Notes: generated by a model from the letters alone, not told the origin. DNA of 64,000 nt from Paenibacillus sp. DCT19 (GCF_003268635.1 NZ_CP029639.1:6554001-6618000); one strand, 5' to 3'; shown: positions 7,471 to 16,744, numbered from the stretch's first letter. Made by a program: numbers and translations.

Positions 7471-9762
7471 CTAACCCTCTCGGATGAAACTCTCGGATTG
7501 TGGGGGAGTCAAATCATTCAACAATTGATTAATAAGGCCGCGCTCCACGATATCATCGATATTCTCCACGGAGAGAAGCACTTCACGATGATTAGCTGTT
7601 GTATTGCCCGTATGTTTCAGCATCACTTCAATATTGCTTTTGGTCATAAACGTAACGATGGATCCCGCGGAGATGTTGCCGTGTAACCCCGTCGCCGAGA
7701 AGAAACGATAGTTGAAGCTACGCAGAATGCAGCCTGAGTTATTCGTAAACGTGACCGGAAGCTCCATTGAAAGTCGCGGCATTTTCCGCTGATCGGATCG
7801 CTGCTGAACAACCCGCTTCTTCACATTACGTAGCATATCGTCATACGCCGTATCCCAGAGGTTCATCTGTTCTGGCAGCGAGTGTTTGCGGTCATAAATA
7901 ATCTGCATGTACTGGCGGTTATCTGTCTCTTCAATTGGTTGTACCGTTGCCGAATAGCGCCAGCCGGCTCCATCCTGTTTCACATATACGATAACCGCGT
8001 CAAGATTCGCCTCGTACCGCTCGCTTTTTACAACGAGAGAGATGGTCTCTTTTTCAGGCAAATAGATTGGATAGGGTACATAGAAGGCAATACCTTGCTC
8101 GGATACATCGACGGTCTTCGCCTCATACTGCAAATTTCTCGCTTTGTAACGGATGGTCACATTCTCCTGTGCCCGAATGCGCTCTGTCTCCCGATACGCA
8201 CGTCGACCAATCATGAAGAACAAGGCATAGCATAGCGCTATCATGTTATGAACCAACCAGAAGATAATGATACTACTGAAAAATAGGGCAATACCATACT
8301 TTCCGCTGGCATAACGAATGATAGCGGCAATGGATAACAGGAGCAGGAAAATATGCGGAAGCGCATATAACAGAGCTGACATCCACTTTCGCCCACTAGA
8401 CCTGCTTTTGTTCGTAACCTTGAACTTCTTCTCCCGAATCCCTAATGTCTCAAGGATGACCGGCCATATGAGATATGGCATAAATATTGTATCGATGACC
8501 TGACTCCAGCGCTGATTCCGTATGTTACTGGACAGGTAACGCATGGATAGGCTATAGAAGAAATACGAAGGGAGCCAGAATATGAGAATCTGCCAGAAGG
8601 TTGTATTAACGATCTGGAAATCAAATAACGCAAACAAAATCGGTGACAGGATAAAAATCAATCGGTTAAAGAACGACCACCAGTATAAGAAACTGCTCAC
8701 ATAGGTCACTCTCGTCCAGAACGGAAGCTTCTCGGAAAAGGGAGCACGGGTATTCTGTAAGCTCTGAATAATGCCCCTCGCCCAACGAATCCGCTGCTTA
8801 ATCATGCTCGGAACCGTGGTAGTTGTTTGCCCAGCAGCTTGAACTTCTTGCGTCGCATAAGTGATATACCCCTCTTGCTGCAACCGGATGCTTGTCTCAA
8901 AGTCCTCCGTGATTGTATTCAGCGGGAAACCACCGATGTCTTCCATACCTTGCCTTGAAATAATGGTGTTACTTCCGGTATACGCTACGGCATTGGAAGC
9001 ATTACGCAGAATGTTGACTTCTCGTGAGAAAAAGTCCTGTTCATTCGGAATCCCTTGCTCCGCGTACAGGTTAAATTGAAATAGATCTGGATTATAGAAG
9101 CTTTGCGGTGTCTGCACCAGTCCAAGCTTGAACTTTTTATCCATTTCATCCTCTCGGCGAAGTCGCCACACTCCGCCCTCTTTGATGAATGTAGAGAGTA
9201 GGAAATAGGGAACGGTTTTCATCAGAAAGGTATGCTGTGGAATCATATCCGCATCAAAGGTAGCAATGAGCGGAGACGTGGTTTTGCTTAATGCATTGTT
9301 CAAGTTACCGGACTTAGCATCCTTATTGCCAGGAAAGCCTAAGTATCCAACACCAAATTGATTGGCAAGTTCCTCGACCTCAGGTCTCGCCCCATCATCA
9401 CATAAGTAGATATGAACCTTCTGCTTATCCGGGTAATCCATGAATGTACAGGCATTCACCGTCTTATACAACAGATCGACCGGCTCATTATGGGTTGCAA
9501 TAAACACGTCTACATGTGGATAGTAATCCGGCGGGACATCGGGAAAATCGAGCTGTGTACGTTTCTTCTGCATTTTTTGAAAGAACAATTCAAAGGTCGT
9601 AAGAACCGTTACCGTTTCCGCTACAATGAGCAGCATGCCGAAAATGACATTGAGGACGCCCTCGCCCCATGGCAGTGTAAAAAAGATACGCCATAGCAAG
9701 TAGATCGTCATTAAGATCATGGTGATGACAAAAAAGATGTTTTGCCGTTTCTCGTTTTGCAC
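7471..9762 (-). CDS. Cellulose-synthase-like processive GT2 glycosyltransferase with PilZ domains
   Basis: This is a BcsA-like membrane synthase of 763 residues. Two N-terminal helices are followed by a cytosolic GT2 domain with FIATHNEP, CDDGARP, the metal-binding FDADM, the acceptor-site TEDFE and QRIRWARG (the QxxRW motif that holds the growing chain), then several helices. After them comes a PilZ c-di-GMP receptor: RRAYR (RxxxR) and, about 27 residues later, DVSEQG (DxSxxG). A second PilZ-like stretch near the C-terminus has RKMPR and a degenerate SATG. It should polymerise and export a beta-glycan under c-di-GMP control; the sugar is unknown. The GTG start overlaps the TAG of the upstream gene (TAGTG) behind AAGGAGG, which decides the start over an ATG 33 bases earlier. 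Confidence 0.88.
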   Translation of the reverse strand: MQNEKRQNIFFVITMILMTIYLLWRIFFTLPWGEGVLNVIFGMLLIVAETVTVLTTFELFFQKMQKKRTQLDFPDVPPDYYPHVDVFIATHNEPVDLLYKTVNACTFMDYPDKQKVHIYLCDDGARPEVEELANQFGVGYLGFPGNKDAKSGNLNNALSKTTSPLIATFDADMIPQHTFLMKTVPYFLLSTFIKEGGVWRLRREDEMDKKFKLGLVQTPQSFYNPDLFQFNLYAEQGIPNEQDFFSREVNILRNASNAVAYTGSNTIISRQGMEDIGGFPLNTITEDFETSIRLQQEGYITYATQEVQAAGQTTTTVPSMIKQRIRWARGIIQSLQNTRAPFSEKLPFWTRVTYVSSFLYWWSFFNRLIFILSPILFALFDFQIVNTTFWQILIFWLPSYFFYSLSMRYLSSNIRNQRWSQVIDTIFMPYLIWPVILETLGIREKKFKVTNKSRSSGRKWMSALLYALPHIFLLLLSIAAIIRYASGKYGIALFFSSIIIFWLVHNMIALCYALFFMIGRRAYRETERIRAQENVTIRYKARNLQYEAKTVDVSEQGIAFYVPYPIYLPEKETISLVVKSERYEANLDAVIVYVKQDGAGWRYSATVQPIEETDNRQYMQIIYDRKHSLPEQMNLWDTAYDDMLRNVKKRVVQQRSDQRKMPRLSMELPVTFTNNSGCILRSFNYRFFSATGLHGNISAGSIVTFMTKSNIEVMLKHTGNTTANHREVLLSVENIDDIVERGLINQLLNDLTPPQSESFIREG

Positions 9763-10856
9763 TACAACTGCTTCCTCCTTGCTGCAAATACCCATCTACG
9801 CTGCAACTGAAAGCTAAGCAGGAACAACAAGGCATCACAGACGAATTTCGCTATCTTCTCATCTATGTAGAAAATAGTATGGAATACATATACACCTGTA
9901 CTAGAAAGCAAAATGACTAATCCGCACAGCGATAAATACCGCCATAGACTGCCTTGGCTGTCCTCTTTGCGAAATACAAAATGTCTATTCAATACATAAT
10001 TAATCGCAATCGAAATAACTCTCGCAATGACTGTAGCTAGTAGAATTCTTAAATAGTGCTGCTCCCCTAATATAGGCCGTAAGAGGTCAATCAGAAACCA
10101 GGCAATGCCCAAATCGACGACGGAACTGGCTACTGACGATGATATAAACCGAAAAAAGTTAGAAAAAAGCACACCCATTACCCGGGCGCTATCCTGAACA
10201 GCTTTGAAATGTGTACCTGCATTCCCATTCTCGTAGATGACTTGGATCGGCATCGTATGGATCGGTATGCCCGACTGGATGCAGGAAATGAGCATCTGCA
10301 GCTCATATTCGAAGCGAGAGCCGCGAACCTCTTGCATAAATGCAAGTAACCCGGGGCCGAAGGCGCGGAGCCCGGTCTGGGTATCTGACAGCTTTTTACC
10401 ATATAACATTGCAAAAATGAACGAGGTCATCCGGTTGCCCAGCAACGACTTCGGTGGGATTCCTCCCTCGCTGAAGTCCCGTACGCCAAGAACCAACGCA
10501 TCAGGATGACGTCTAGCTTCCACCGCCAGACGGTATACATCTTCTGCAGCATGCTGTCCATCCGAATCAGCCGTGACTACAAAGGCAGAGGAATCACAGT
10601 TTTGGCTAATGTACTGAAAACCAGTCTTGAGTGCGTCACCTTTACCTTGATTCTTCGAGTGGCGAAGTAGGACACAACCGTTATGATGGAGTTCCTCAAA
10701 AATGGACTGGTATGCTTCTCCAGAACCATCATCCACGATAACAATATTAGTCAAGCCATATTCTCGCAATTGCTTCACATAGAGCGGAAGTCTCTCATCT
10801 GGCTCAAGCGATGGAATAAGGATGATCGTTTCGCCATGCTGTGCACCTTTCATCAT
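9762..10856 (-). CDS. GT2 glycosyltransferase fused to a GtrA-like membrane domain
   Basis: This is a 364-residue two-domain protein. The first 200 residues are a DPM1-like GT2 transferase: ILIPSLEPDERLP, VDDGSG, and TADSDGQH (the metal-binding DxD region). The rest is a GtrA-like four-helix domain (for example VASSVVDLGIAWFLIDLL and INYVLNRHFVFRK) of the type that flips or presents polyprenyl-phosphate sugars. It probably makes a lipid-linked monosaccharide for the membrane protein two genes downstream. I chose the first ATG of ATGATG, since GGAG lies ten bases upstream. It is the first gene of the operon and its stop overlaps the synthase start. Confidence 0.85.
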   Translation of the reverse strand: MMKGAQHGETIILIPSLEPDERLPLYVKQLREYGLTNIVIVDDGSGEAYQSIFEELHHNGCVLLRHSKNQGKGDALKTGFQYISQNCDSSAFVVTADSDGQHAAEDVYRLAVEARRHPDALVLGVRDFSEGGIPPKSLLGNRMTSFIFAMLYGKKLSDTQTGLRAFGPGLLAFMQEVRGSRFEYELQMLISCIQSGIPIHTMPIQVIYENGNAGTHFKAVQDSARVMGVLFSNFFRFISSSVASSVVDLGIAWFLIDLLRPILGEQHYLRILLATVIARVISIAINYVLNRHFVFRKEDSQGSLWRYLSLCGLVILLSSTGVYVFHTIFYIDEKIAKFVCDALLFLLSFQLQRRWVFAARRKQL

Positions 10857-11085
10857 CCTACATAAGCTCCAATTCGACATATTTTCACAAAATTCTTTCT
10901 TGGAATATTGAGAGTATAACACCGAAAAGGTTGGCAGTAAACGAGTAAACTGTAACCTTTTTGGTAAAAATTTTGGCTGAAATTACATATAAAAATGACT
11001 CGTTTATACGACTATTAGAAGAGTGTAAACTGCCCATCATCTTAACTATTATTGGGGTAAATTTCCCCTATTCTATTCATCGGCA

Positions 11086-11114
11086 AAAGCCTCTCCGAAT
11101 TACAGAGAGGCTTT
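11086..11114. terminator. Strong hairpin upstream of the YheC/D gene
   Basis: AAAGCCTCTC and GAGAGGCTTT form a perfect 10-bp stem with a 9-base loop. Neither side has a real T run and no gene clearly ends here, so it may be a weak terminator or a leader structure. The surrounding 350-base gap (10857-11205) must also hold the promoters of the divergent genes; I see nothing else in it. Confidence 0.4.
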
Positions 11115-11205
11115 CAAATCTAGACGAATGGTCACTTATGCGAGCCACTCATTTGAATTAGAATGATTATAAAACATAAAAGATTAAACAAAGGCTGTGA
11201 TTCCA

Positions 11206-11928
11206 ATGTTGATCCAACGAGACAAATGGATACAGTATGGCATCCTCGGCAGCGAAGCCTTGCTCACTAAACGCCTGCCAGCAACACAATTGCTTACGCA
11301 GAATACATTAAAGAACATGCTGCTGCAATATCCAAGCGTTGTACTGAAACCCCGCAATGGGAGCTATGGAAGAGATATTGTGTTTATCCAGCGGAATCGT
11401 TCTAACGGCTATCGTATTCAAAATGAGAATAATACCGTTCATATAAAAGACATGGAACAATTGCTCCAGTGGATCGAGAGCACAGACAAAGCGGATGGGT
11501 ATATCGTCCAAAAGCGCCTGCGGCTGGCTCAGATACAACATAAACCGTTCGATATTCGCATCATGGTTCAGCGCCAAAAAGGAACATCTTCTTCTTGGCA
11601 CGTAACAGGTTCCTACGCCAAAGTTGCATCAAAAGGATATCTCGTTACCAATGTGGCAAGTCGCACCATCCCAGTGCTCAAGGCATTACAACTAGCCCGA
11701 ATCGATAATTCCGGCTTAATAAAAAGAATGGAACAGATTGCCCGAATCGCTGCCCAGCAACTAGGAAAGCATTACCCTGATCTCAGGCAAGTTGGGTTCG
11801 ATATCGGCATTGATCGGAATCGGCGTATATGGATTATTGAGGGTAATTATAAACCAGACTTGCGTCCTTTCCGGCGCTTACGAGATTCATCCATGCACCG
11901 CAGAATATTGTGGTATAAAGAACACTAG
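11206..11928 (+). CDS. YheC/YheD-family (endospore coat-associated) ATP-grasp protein
   Basis: This 240-residue protein matches the YheC/YheD group of Bacillus spore-coat-associated proteins, which have an ATP-grasp fold. Visible features: LPATQLL and YPSVVLKPRNGSYGRDIV (lysine and glycine-rich loop that grips ATP), YIVQKRL and FDIRIMVQ in the central sheet, and VGFDIGID followed by WIIEGNYKPDLRPF, which carries the metal-binding acidic and Asn residues. The substrate of the family is unknown. The ATG at 11206 fits AAAGG better than the GTG nine bases upstream. It is a single gene with its own terminator, presumably expressed during sporulation. Confidence 0.8.
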   Translation: MLIQRDKWIQYGILGSEALLTKRLPATQLLTQNTLKNMLLQYPSVVLKPRNGSYGRDIVFIQRNRSNGYRIQNENNTVHIKDMEQLLQWIESTDKADGYIVQKRLRLAQIQHKPFDIRIMVQRQKGTSSSWHVTGSYAKVASKGYLVTNVASRTIPVLKALQLARIDNSGLIKRMEQIARIAAQQLGKHYPDLRQVGFDIGIDRNRRIWIIEGNYKPDLRPFRRLRDSSMHRRILWYKEH

Positions 11929-11940
11929 AACAAACAAAGG

Positions 11941-11976
11941 ACGACACGTCTTCAACCCTTGGCGTGTCGTCTCTTC
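11941..11976 (+). terminator. Terminator after the YheC/D gene
   Basis: ACGACACG (11941-11948) and CGTGTCGT (11963-11970) form a perfect 8-bp stem with a 14-base loop and a short pyrimidine tail. Confidence 0.6.
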
Positions 11977-12032
11977 ACGTTCGTAAACTCTTCTTGTCTA
12001 TTCATTTCTATCTATAATTATAAGTGCTGCAG

Positions 12033-12365
12033 TTATTTGCGGCGGCGTATAGCTGTACTTACTACACGTGTCACTCGGAAGCTATTTGGGCCTACTTGAA
12101 TAATGGCAAACTGACTGAACGAAGTACCTGTAGAAGTGTACGGTTCCGCTTCAATATTGCCGCTTGGTGTTCTAACCGTTGCGGTAATTCTCGTGAGTAA
12201 ACAAACGCCACGACCAGAAGCCCTCCAAGTTTCGTCACGCTGAACACTATAAAGGTCGTCACTACAAAAGAGCGATGAATACTCCACTCTTCCAACTGCA
12301 TTAAACGAAGTAGAGTTAAAGATTTGCACGGGGTCATACCCGCTGCCAAGTCTTCTATTTCCCAT
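12033..12365 (-). CDS. Small basic protein of unknown function (110 residues)
   Basis: The start is fixed by AAGGAGG eight bases before the ATG. The sequence begins MGNRRLGSGYDPVQIFNSTSFN, alternates short hydrophobic and Ser/Thr-rich strands (TATVRTPSGNIEAEPYTSTGTSFSQFAIIQVGPNSFRVTRVV) and ends in RRRK, suggesting a compact all-beta domain with a basic tail. It has no signal peptide and no membrane segment. I do not recognise it. It is not obviously in an operon. Confidence 0.55.
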   Translation of the reverse strand: MGNRRLGSGYDPVQIFNSTSFNAVGRVEYSSLFCSDDLYSVQRDETWRASGRGVCLLTRITATVRTPSGNIEAEPYTSTGTSFSQFAIIQVGPNSFRVTRVVSTAIRRRK

Positions 12366-12510
12366 TACCAAAACCTCCTTATTATTGATAGTTTTATTAA
12401 ATGCAGTAGATTTGTTTTGGTGAGGGATAAGTGTGGACAAGGCGCATAAAGTGCGTCTGTCCGGTAGCAAGTAGCATAGTGGCTCTACACGGGCGCAGAT
12501 GCATCTCGAA

Positions 12511-12548
12511 CAAAAAACAAAAAGCCACCCTTAGGTAAAAGGGTGGGC
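12511..12548 (-). terminator. Terminator of the WYL regulator gene
   Basis: Read on the minus strand, GCCCACCCTTT pairs with AAGGGTGGC and is followed by TTTTTGTTTTTTG. It lies 70 bases after the regulator stop. Confidence 0.8.
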
Positions 12549-12618
12549 ACGAAAATATGTATTTCCAATATATTATGCCTGTTTATAGGCTGCATCATTT
12601 CGCATTTTTTCGGGAATA

Positions 12619-13587
12619 TTATACCAGATGGTCAAATGACTTGATCCTTGTATATAGGGCACCTGCCATTTCCTCTGGCAACGATCTGATCTTGATATCT
12701 TCACCCAAGAACAACAGCCAGTTGAGCATGTCGGACAGCTCTTCTGCATGATCAGCATTGACGTGTGTTTTTAGAATCGCTCTCGATTGAAAAGGATCAA
12801 TATAAGAGATAGAGACCTTTAGCGGATGGTACTTTTTAAACTGCTCAATCGCCTTTGGCCCAAGCTCAAGAATCATATTGAACGCTTCTTCTTCCTTCAT
12901 CAGTTTTTCTTGGATTTTCTTATGGCTCAACCTTTTATTTACGGAGTATGGTTCTACATCTGTAAGGTAGTCGACGGGAAAAAGGCGTCTCTTCTCTTCC
13001 TTTAATTCGTAACCTTCAATCAACCAGATGCTCTTCTCGCGATAAAGGTGCAAGAGATAGATCGGATAAGAATTTATGTCATGCCCTTCTCTAATCGTGA
13101 TCCATAAGTAGCGGTCCAACAGAAGAAGCTGAATCAGCTTCTCTAATATAGGGTGGGGCAGGTCTGACAGTTCAAGCAAATCCGGATTATTGGGATTGGT
13201 GCCTTCAAACAGCAAGAGTTGATTGAGCAGAACGAGGTCATCTTGATGGCTTTGTGAGATCAGCCCTAACAATTTCTCCGCCAAAGACTGTCGACTCTTC
13301 AGATATGGAAGCTGCTGGTTACGTGTCGCCATAAAAGCAATAAACAGAGCCTTAATCTCGGTATCCGTAAAACGAACAGGCGGCAGGACAGCATTGCTCA
13401 TGACAAAATAGCCACCATCTCTACCCACTTCAGCGACGAGCGGCATTCCCATGGCTTCGATTTCCCTGATATCCCGAATAGCTGTTGAACGGGAAATACT
13501 GAATTCCCGCATGATTTCGGAAATGGTGAAGGAAGCGCGATTATTGATATACCGCATGATGAGGTTAATCCGTTCAACTTTTTTCAC
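12619..13587 (-). CDS. WYL-domain transcriptional regulator (HTH_11 + WYL)
   Basis: This 322-residue regulator of the DeoR/YafY type has an N-terminal winged helix (residues 1-65: FTISEIMREFSISRSTAIRDIREIEAMGMPLVAEVGRDGGYFV). Its central part matches the WYL ligand-sensing domain, with YPIYLLHLYREKSIWLIEGYELKEEKRRLFPVDYLTDVE in place of the usual W-Y-L core. The GTG start follows TAGGAGG. It is transcribed away from the effector-binding-domain gene that begins 106 bases upstream, so it probably controls that gene and itself. The ligand is unknown. Confidence 0.85.
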   Translation of the reverse strand: MKKVERINLIMRYINNRASFTISEIMREFSISRSTAIRDIREIEAMGMPLVAEVGRDGGYFVMSNAVLPPVRFTDTEIKALFIAFMATRNQQLPYLKSRQSLAEKLLGLISQSHQDDLVLLNQLLLFEGTNPNNPDLLELSDLPHPILEKLIQLLLLDRYLWITIREGHDINSYPIYLLHLYREKSIWLIEGYELKEEKRRLFPVDYLTDVEPYSVNKRLSHKKIQEKLMKEEEAFNMILELGPKAIEQFKKYHPLKVSISYIDPFQSRAILKTHVNADHAEELSDMLNWLLFLGEDIKIRSLPEEMAGALYTRIKSFDHLV

Positions 13588-13693
13588 GACGGCCTCCTAA
13601 ACAGTATCACTTTTTGACATGATTAAAAGCTATTATAAACTCATCAAGCGAAAGAAACACCCTTTCAAAAAAATAAAAAGGAGCGGAGAAATA

Positions 13694-14173
13694 ATGAATA
13701 ACTACACTCTCGAAGAAAAAGAAAGCTTTACCGTATTAGGCATGGGAACGGATCTGAAGAGCCATTACACCGATTATGCTGGCATTAACAAGGAAAAGCT
13801 GGACTTCTGGCATACGGTCCAAGAAGATGGCAGGCTGGATGCACTCAAAGCGGTAGCTAAGAATGATTACATTTTTGCTGTGAACGAAGCTGTAAACCAC
13901 AAAATGATGCATTACGCTGGTGTGCTAACGGATGAAACCCTACCTGATGCTACCCGTGTCATTCAGTTCCCTAAGGGAGAATACCTAGTTATCCAAGGAG
14001 AAGCGGAGACAGCAGATGCTCTGAGTAACATGCTTACGGGTATCGCTTTTGGTCAGATCCTGCCAGAAGCGAAAGACTTTGCTTATGTTGGTGGACCAAA
14101 TGCAACAGTCGAGATGGGCAAGCGCAATGGCTCCGTTTTCGGTGAAATATGGATTCCTGTCGTTAAGAAATAA
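13694..14173 (+). CDS. GyrI-like/AraC effector-binding domain protein
   Basis: This 159-residue stand-alone effector-binding domain is similar to YdeE/GyrI-type small-molecule binders: an N-terminal strand FTVLGMGTDL, a central helix, FPKGEYLVIQGEAETADALSNMLTGIAFGQILPEA, and a C-terminal AYVGGPNATVEMGKRNGSVFGEIWIPVVKK, which fits the usual ending of the fold. Such proteins sequester toxic small molecules or act as ligand-sensing partners. The ATG at 13694 sits behind AAAAAGGAG. It is divergent from the WYL regulator, which suggests a local switch. Confidence 0.75.
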   Translation: MNNYTLEEKESFTVLGMGTDLKSHYTDYAGINKEKLDFWHTVQEDGRLDALKAVAKNDYIFAVNEAVNHKMMHYAGVLTDETLPDATRVIQFPKGEYLVIQGEAETADALSNMLTGIAFGQILPEAKDFAYVGGPNATVEMGKRNGSVFGEIWIPVVKK

Positions 14174-14180
14174 TTAGGGA

Positions 14181-14288
14181 ATGGATGTACCCGCCGAACT
14201 GGTAGAGAAGTTTAAGTTCGCAAGGCAAAAGTCCAAGCTTGCTGGTACGATTCGTGGCTCATTCTTTGTGATTAAAGGGGAGTACTAA
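14181..14288 (+). other. Possible 35-codon gene remnant
   Basis: A short frame (MDVPAELVEKFKFARQKSKL to IKGEY-stop) follows the effector-binding gene in the same direction. Its composition is protein-like, but its ribosome site (AGGGA directly against the ATG) is badly spaced. It may be the tail of a lost gene rather than a working one. Confidence 0.2.
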
Positions 14289-14410
14289 GAATAAAAAAAC
14301 ACATCCTACATCGGGAAATAGAGCACTCTTGGATAAACCCATTCTGAATTGAAGTTCGAGTGGAGGTTTATCCAGAGAAGAGCGCCTATATACCCCTAAG
14401 GATGTGTTTT
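14289..14410 (-). terminator. Large nested-hairpin terminator after the 5'-nucleotidase gene
   Basis: The outer arms, AAAACACATCCT (14296-14307) and AGGATGTGTTTT (14399-14410), are perfect complements. Inside them, GGATAAACC (14331-14339) pairs with GGTTTATCC (14365-14373), and GCACTCTT pairs with AAGAGCGC across a four-base bulge. On the minus strand the outer stem ends in a T run, so it can terminate the 5'-nucleotidase message. At about 115 bases it is far larger than a normal terminator. Confidence 0.6.
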
Positions 14411-14444
14411 GCTATCTTACGATAAGATAAGAATAAGTTCTAGA

Positions 14445-16559
14445 TTATGAAGCTTTGGCTGCAACTGCTTTTTCAATCAGAGCCTTAGCATCGTTCGTAG
14501 TAAGACCTTGTTTTGGTTGAAGCTGCTTGCTATCTGCACCAAAGATACCTTTGTCGATCAGTTTTGCCATCGAATCCACGGCATATTTAGACACGGTTGC
14601 ACCATCCTCGAAACCTGCAATGATCGTAGCTGCATTTTTATCCGTAGCTTGATCCTTCAACAATTTAGCGAGGATTGTAGCAGCTTCTTCACGGGTAATA
14701 TCGCGATCCGGGTTGAAGTTACCGCCGTAGCCTTGAATGAAACCAGCATGTGTAGCTTCAGCGATTGCGTCAGCATATGCAGCGTTAGCAGCAACATCCT
14801 TGAATGCTGGCGCTGTAGTTACTTCGTTCAGCTTCAACATCTCTACGAGCGCAGTTACAAACTCAGCACGCGTAATAGATTCATTGGAAACTGGCGCTTC
14901 TGGTTGCTCTGCAGCCGCCACGTTCGTAATACGACCCTCATTTTTAGCGACAATGCTCTCGCCTTTAAATGTATCTACGATGTATTGGTAGAATACATCC
15001 AGATCGATAGGGCCTGCCAAGGATGATTTAGCATCCAACAGCACTTTATAGTTATCTCCACCTGCGGCCATGAAGTTATTCACTACAGCCGTATACGTTT
15101 TTGCAGGATCAATGGGTGTTCCATCTTCCAGACTCAGACCTGTAACACGTTCTGCAACTGGTTTATTGAAATCTGCAGTATACTTCAAACCAGCGATTTG
15201 AAGAGTTTTCGTATTTGGTGTACCGTCCGCATTTGTACCCCATTGTTGCTCTAACAAGGTTTTGATCTGTGCACCAGTCAACTCCAGTTTCACGAGCGTA
15301 TTACCAAAAGGTTGGATTTTTGCAAGATCAGCAAAAGTCACATCACCTTGTGGTAGATCTGCACGAATACCACCTGGATTCATAAATGCAAAGTCAGCAG
15401 CGTCTGCATCATCGCCGAAGTCAGCTTGACGCATCGCATCTGCAATCAAGTTACCCAGAGGAGCTTCATTATTATAAGCATCCGTACGTGTAACAGAACC
15501 ATCTGTTGTACCTACTGGCTTAGTCAGCTCAGGATGCTTGTCCAATGACTTCTTAATGATCGCCAAAGTCTCAGGGTCTTCTTTTACACCCTCTTGGAAA
15601 GTCGTTGTAACTGTAGCTGATTTCTCCGTTACATCCCCTGTCTTAGGGTCAATCATCAGCTTGATATCTTCAAATGCCGTACCATATGAATACGCTTGAA
15701 CAATCAAAATGCCATTTACTTCACCGTTAGCCAGAGCATGATTGTCACCTGCAACGATGACGTCAACAGGGGTATTTGCTGGCAGAGCTTTAGCCAAATC
15801 AGCCGCTTCTCCAGTCGTTACGCCTTCTTTCGTTGATGCTGGGTCATGTGCCAGAACGATAATTGTTTCTACGCCTTGGTCTTGCAATTCTTTTGCATAT
15901 TTATTAACGGCTTCAACTTCTTCTTCAGCGCTTAAGAACGTTACGCCTGCTGTACCGGATGGAGATACTTTAGCAGGTGTAGATTTCGTTACTAATCCGA
16001 TAAATCCGATTTTGACGCCGCCCACTTCTTTAATAACATAAGGTTTAATCAATGGTTTGCCTGTAGCCGTTTCAATTACGTTTGCGTTCACATAATCGAA
16101 TTTAGCACCAGCATGTGTTACTTTGCCTTCTTTGGGATCAAGTCCACCAAAGATTTGTGCTTTCAGTGCAGCAATACCTTGGTCGAATTCATGGTTACCT
16201 AAAGAACCTACATCAAAGCCCATCATATTCATCCATTCCATGGTAGGCTCATCCCGATCGAGAGATGAAACTGGAGCAGATGCACCGACTGAGTCTCCGT
16301 TATGGAAGAGTAGAGAGTGCTCGTATTTGGCTTGAGCTTCTTTCAGATAAGTTGCTAGAATTGGAGCGCTTCCTGCCTTTTTATCACTAACAATAGAGGT
16401 AGTATCTAGCTGACCGTGGAAATCATTGATTCCAATCAAGTGAACTTCTACATCTGTGTCTGCAGCAGAGACACCAACAGCGCCGAATAGTTGGCCGAGC
16501 AATAGTGCAGTAGCAGCCACACGAATGGTGCTTTTAGCCACGTATTTTTTCCAAGACAT
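14445..16559 (-). CDS. SLH-anchored 5'-nucleotidase (UshA/YfkN-type metallophosphoesterase)
   Basis: This is a 704-residue secreted enzyme. The signal peptide ends near VSAAD. The metallophosphoesterase domain has INDFHGQ, HNGDS, LGNHEFD and VLAHDP, the usual metal ligands. A fourth motif that is normally GH(T/D)H reads VAGDNH. The second domain (DAYNNEAPLGNLIADAMRQ, MNPGGIRADLP, TFADLAKIQPFGNTLVKLELTG, MAAGGDNYK) is the 5'-nucleotidase nucleotide-binding domain. The last 170 residues hold SLH-type repeats (ITRAEFV, GYGGNFNPDRDITREEAATIL) that bind pyruvylated wall polymer. It should dephosphorylate extracellular nucleotides at the cell surface for phosphate and nucleoside salvage. Confidence 0.9.
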   Translation of the reverse strand: MSWKKYVAKSTIRVAATALLLGQLFGAVGVSAADTDVEVHLIGINDFHGQLDTTSIVSDKKAGSAPILATYLKEAQAKYEHSLLFHNGDSVGASAPVSSLDRDEPTMEWMNMMGFDVGSLGNHEFDQGIAALKAQIFGGLDPKEGKVTHAGAKFDYVNANVIETATGKPLIKPYVIKEVGGVKIGFIGLVTKSTPAKVSPSGTAGVTFLSAEEEVEAVNKYAKELQDQGVETIIVLAHDPASTKEGVTTGEAADLAKALPANTPVDVIVAGDNHALANGEVNGILIVQAYSYGTAFEDIKLMIDPKTGDVTEKSATVTTTFQEGVKEDPETLAIIKKSLDKHPELTKPVGTTDGSVTRTDAYNNEAPLGNLIADAMRQADFGDDADAADFAFMNPGGIRADLPQGDVTFADLAKIQPFGNTLVKLELTGAQIKTLLEQQWGTNADGTPNTKTLQIAGLKYTADFNKPVAERVTGLSLEDGTPIDPAKTYTAVVNNFMAAGGDNYKVLLDAKSSLAGPIDLDVFYQYIVDTFKGESIVAKNEGRITNVAAAEQPEAPVSNESITRAEFVTALVEMLKLNEVTTAPAFKDVAANAAYADAIAEATHAGFIQGYGGNFNPDRDITREEAATILAKLLKDQATDKNAATIIAGFEDGATVSKYAVDSMAKLIDKGIFGADSKQLQPKQGLTTNDAKALIEKAVAAKAS

Positions 16560-16744
16560 GAATTAACATAACCCCTCTCCAAATTCTGATCCTGAGATAT
16601 TCTACCATAGTTCAATTCATTATAAGTACTAAATTTATTAAATTAATGTAAAATTTTTGCGAGATTGATAGAAAACTGAATTCATTCAGGATCGTTACTT
16701 CACATTTAATGTAATCGAATACATAGGAACGATAGGATTCGTCT

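Noticed and set aside
10961..11161. 66-codon plus-strand frame
   Set aside because: It lacks a ribosome site and runs across the 11086-11114 hairpin.
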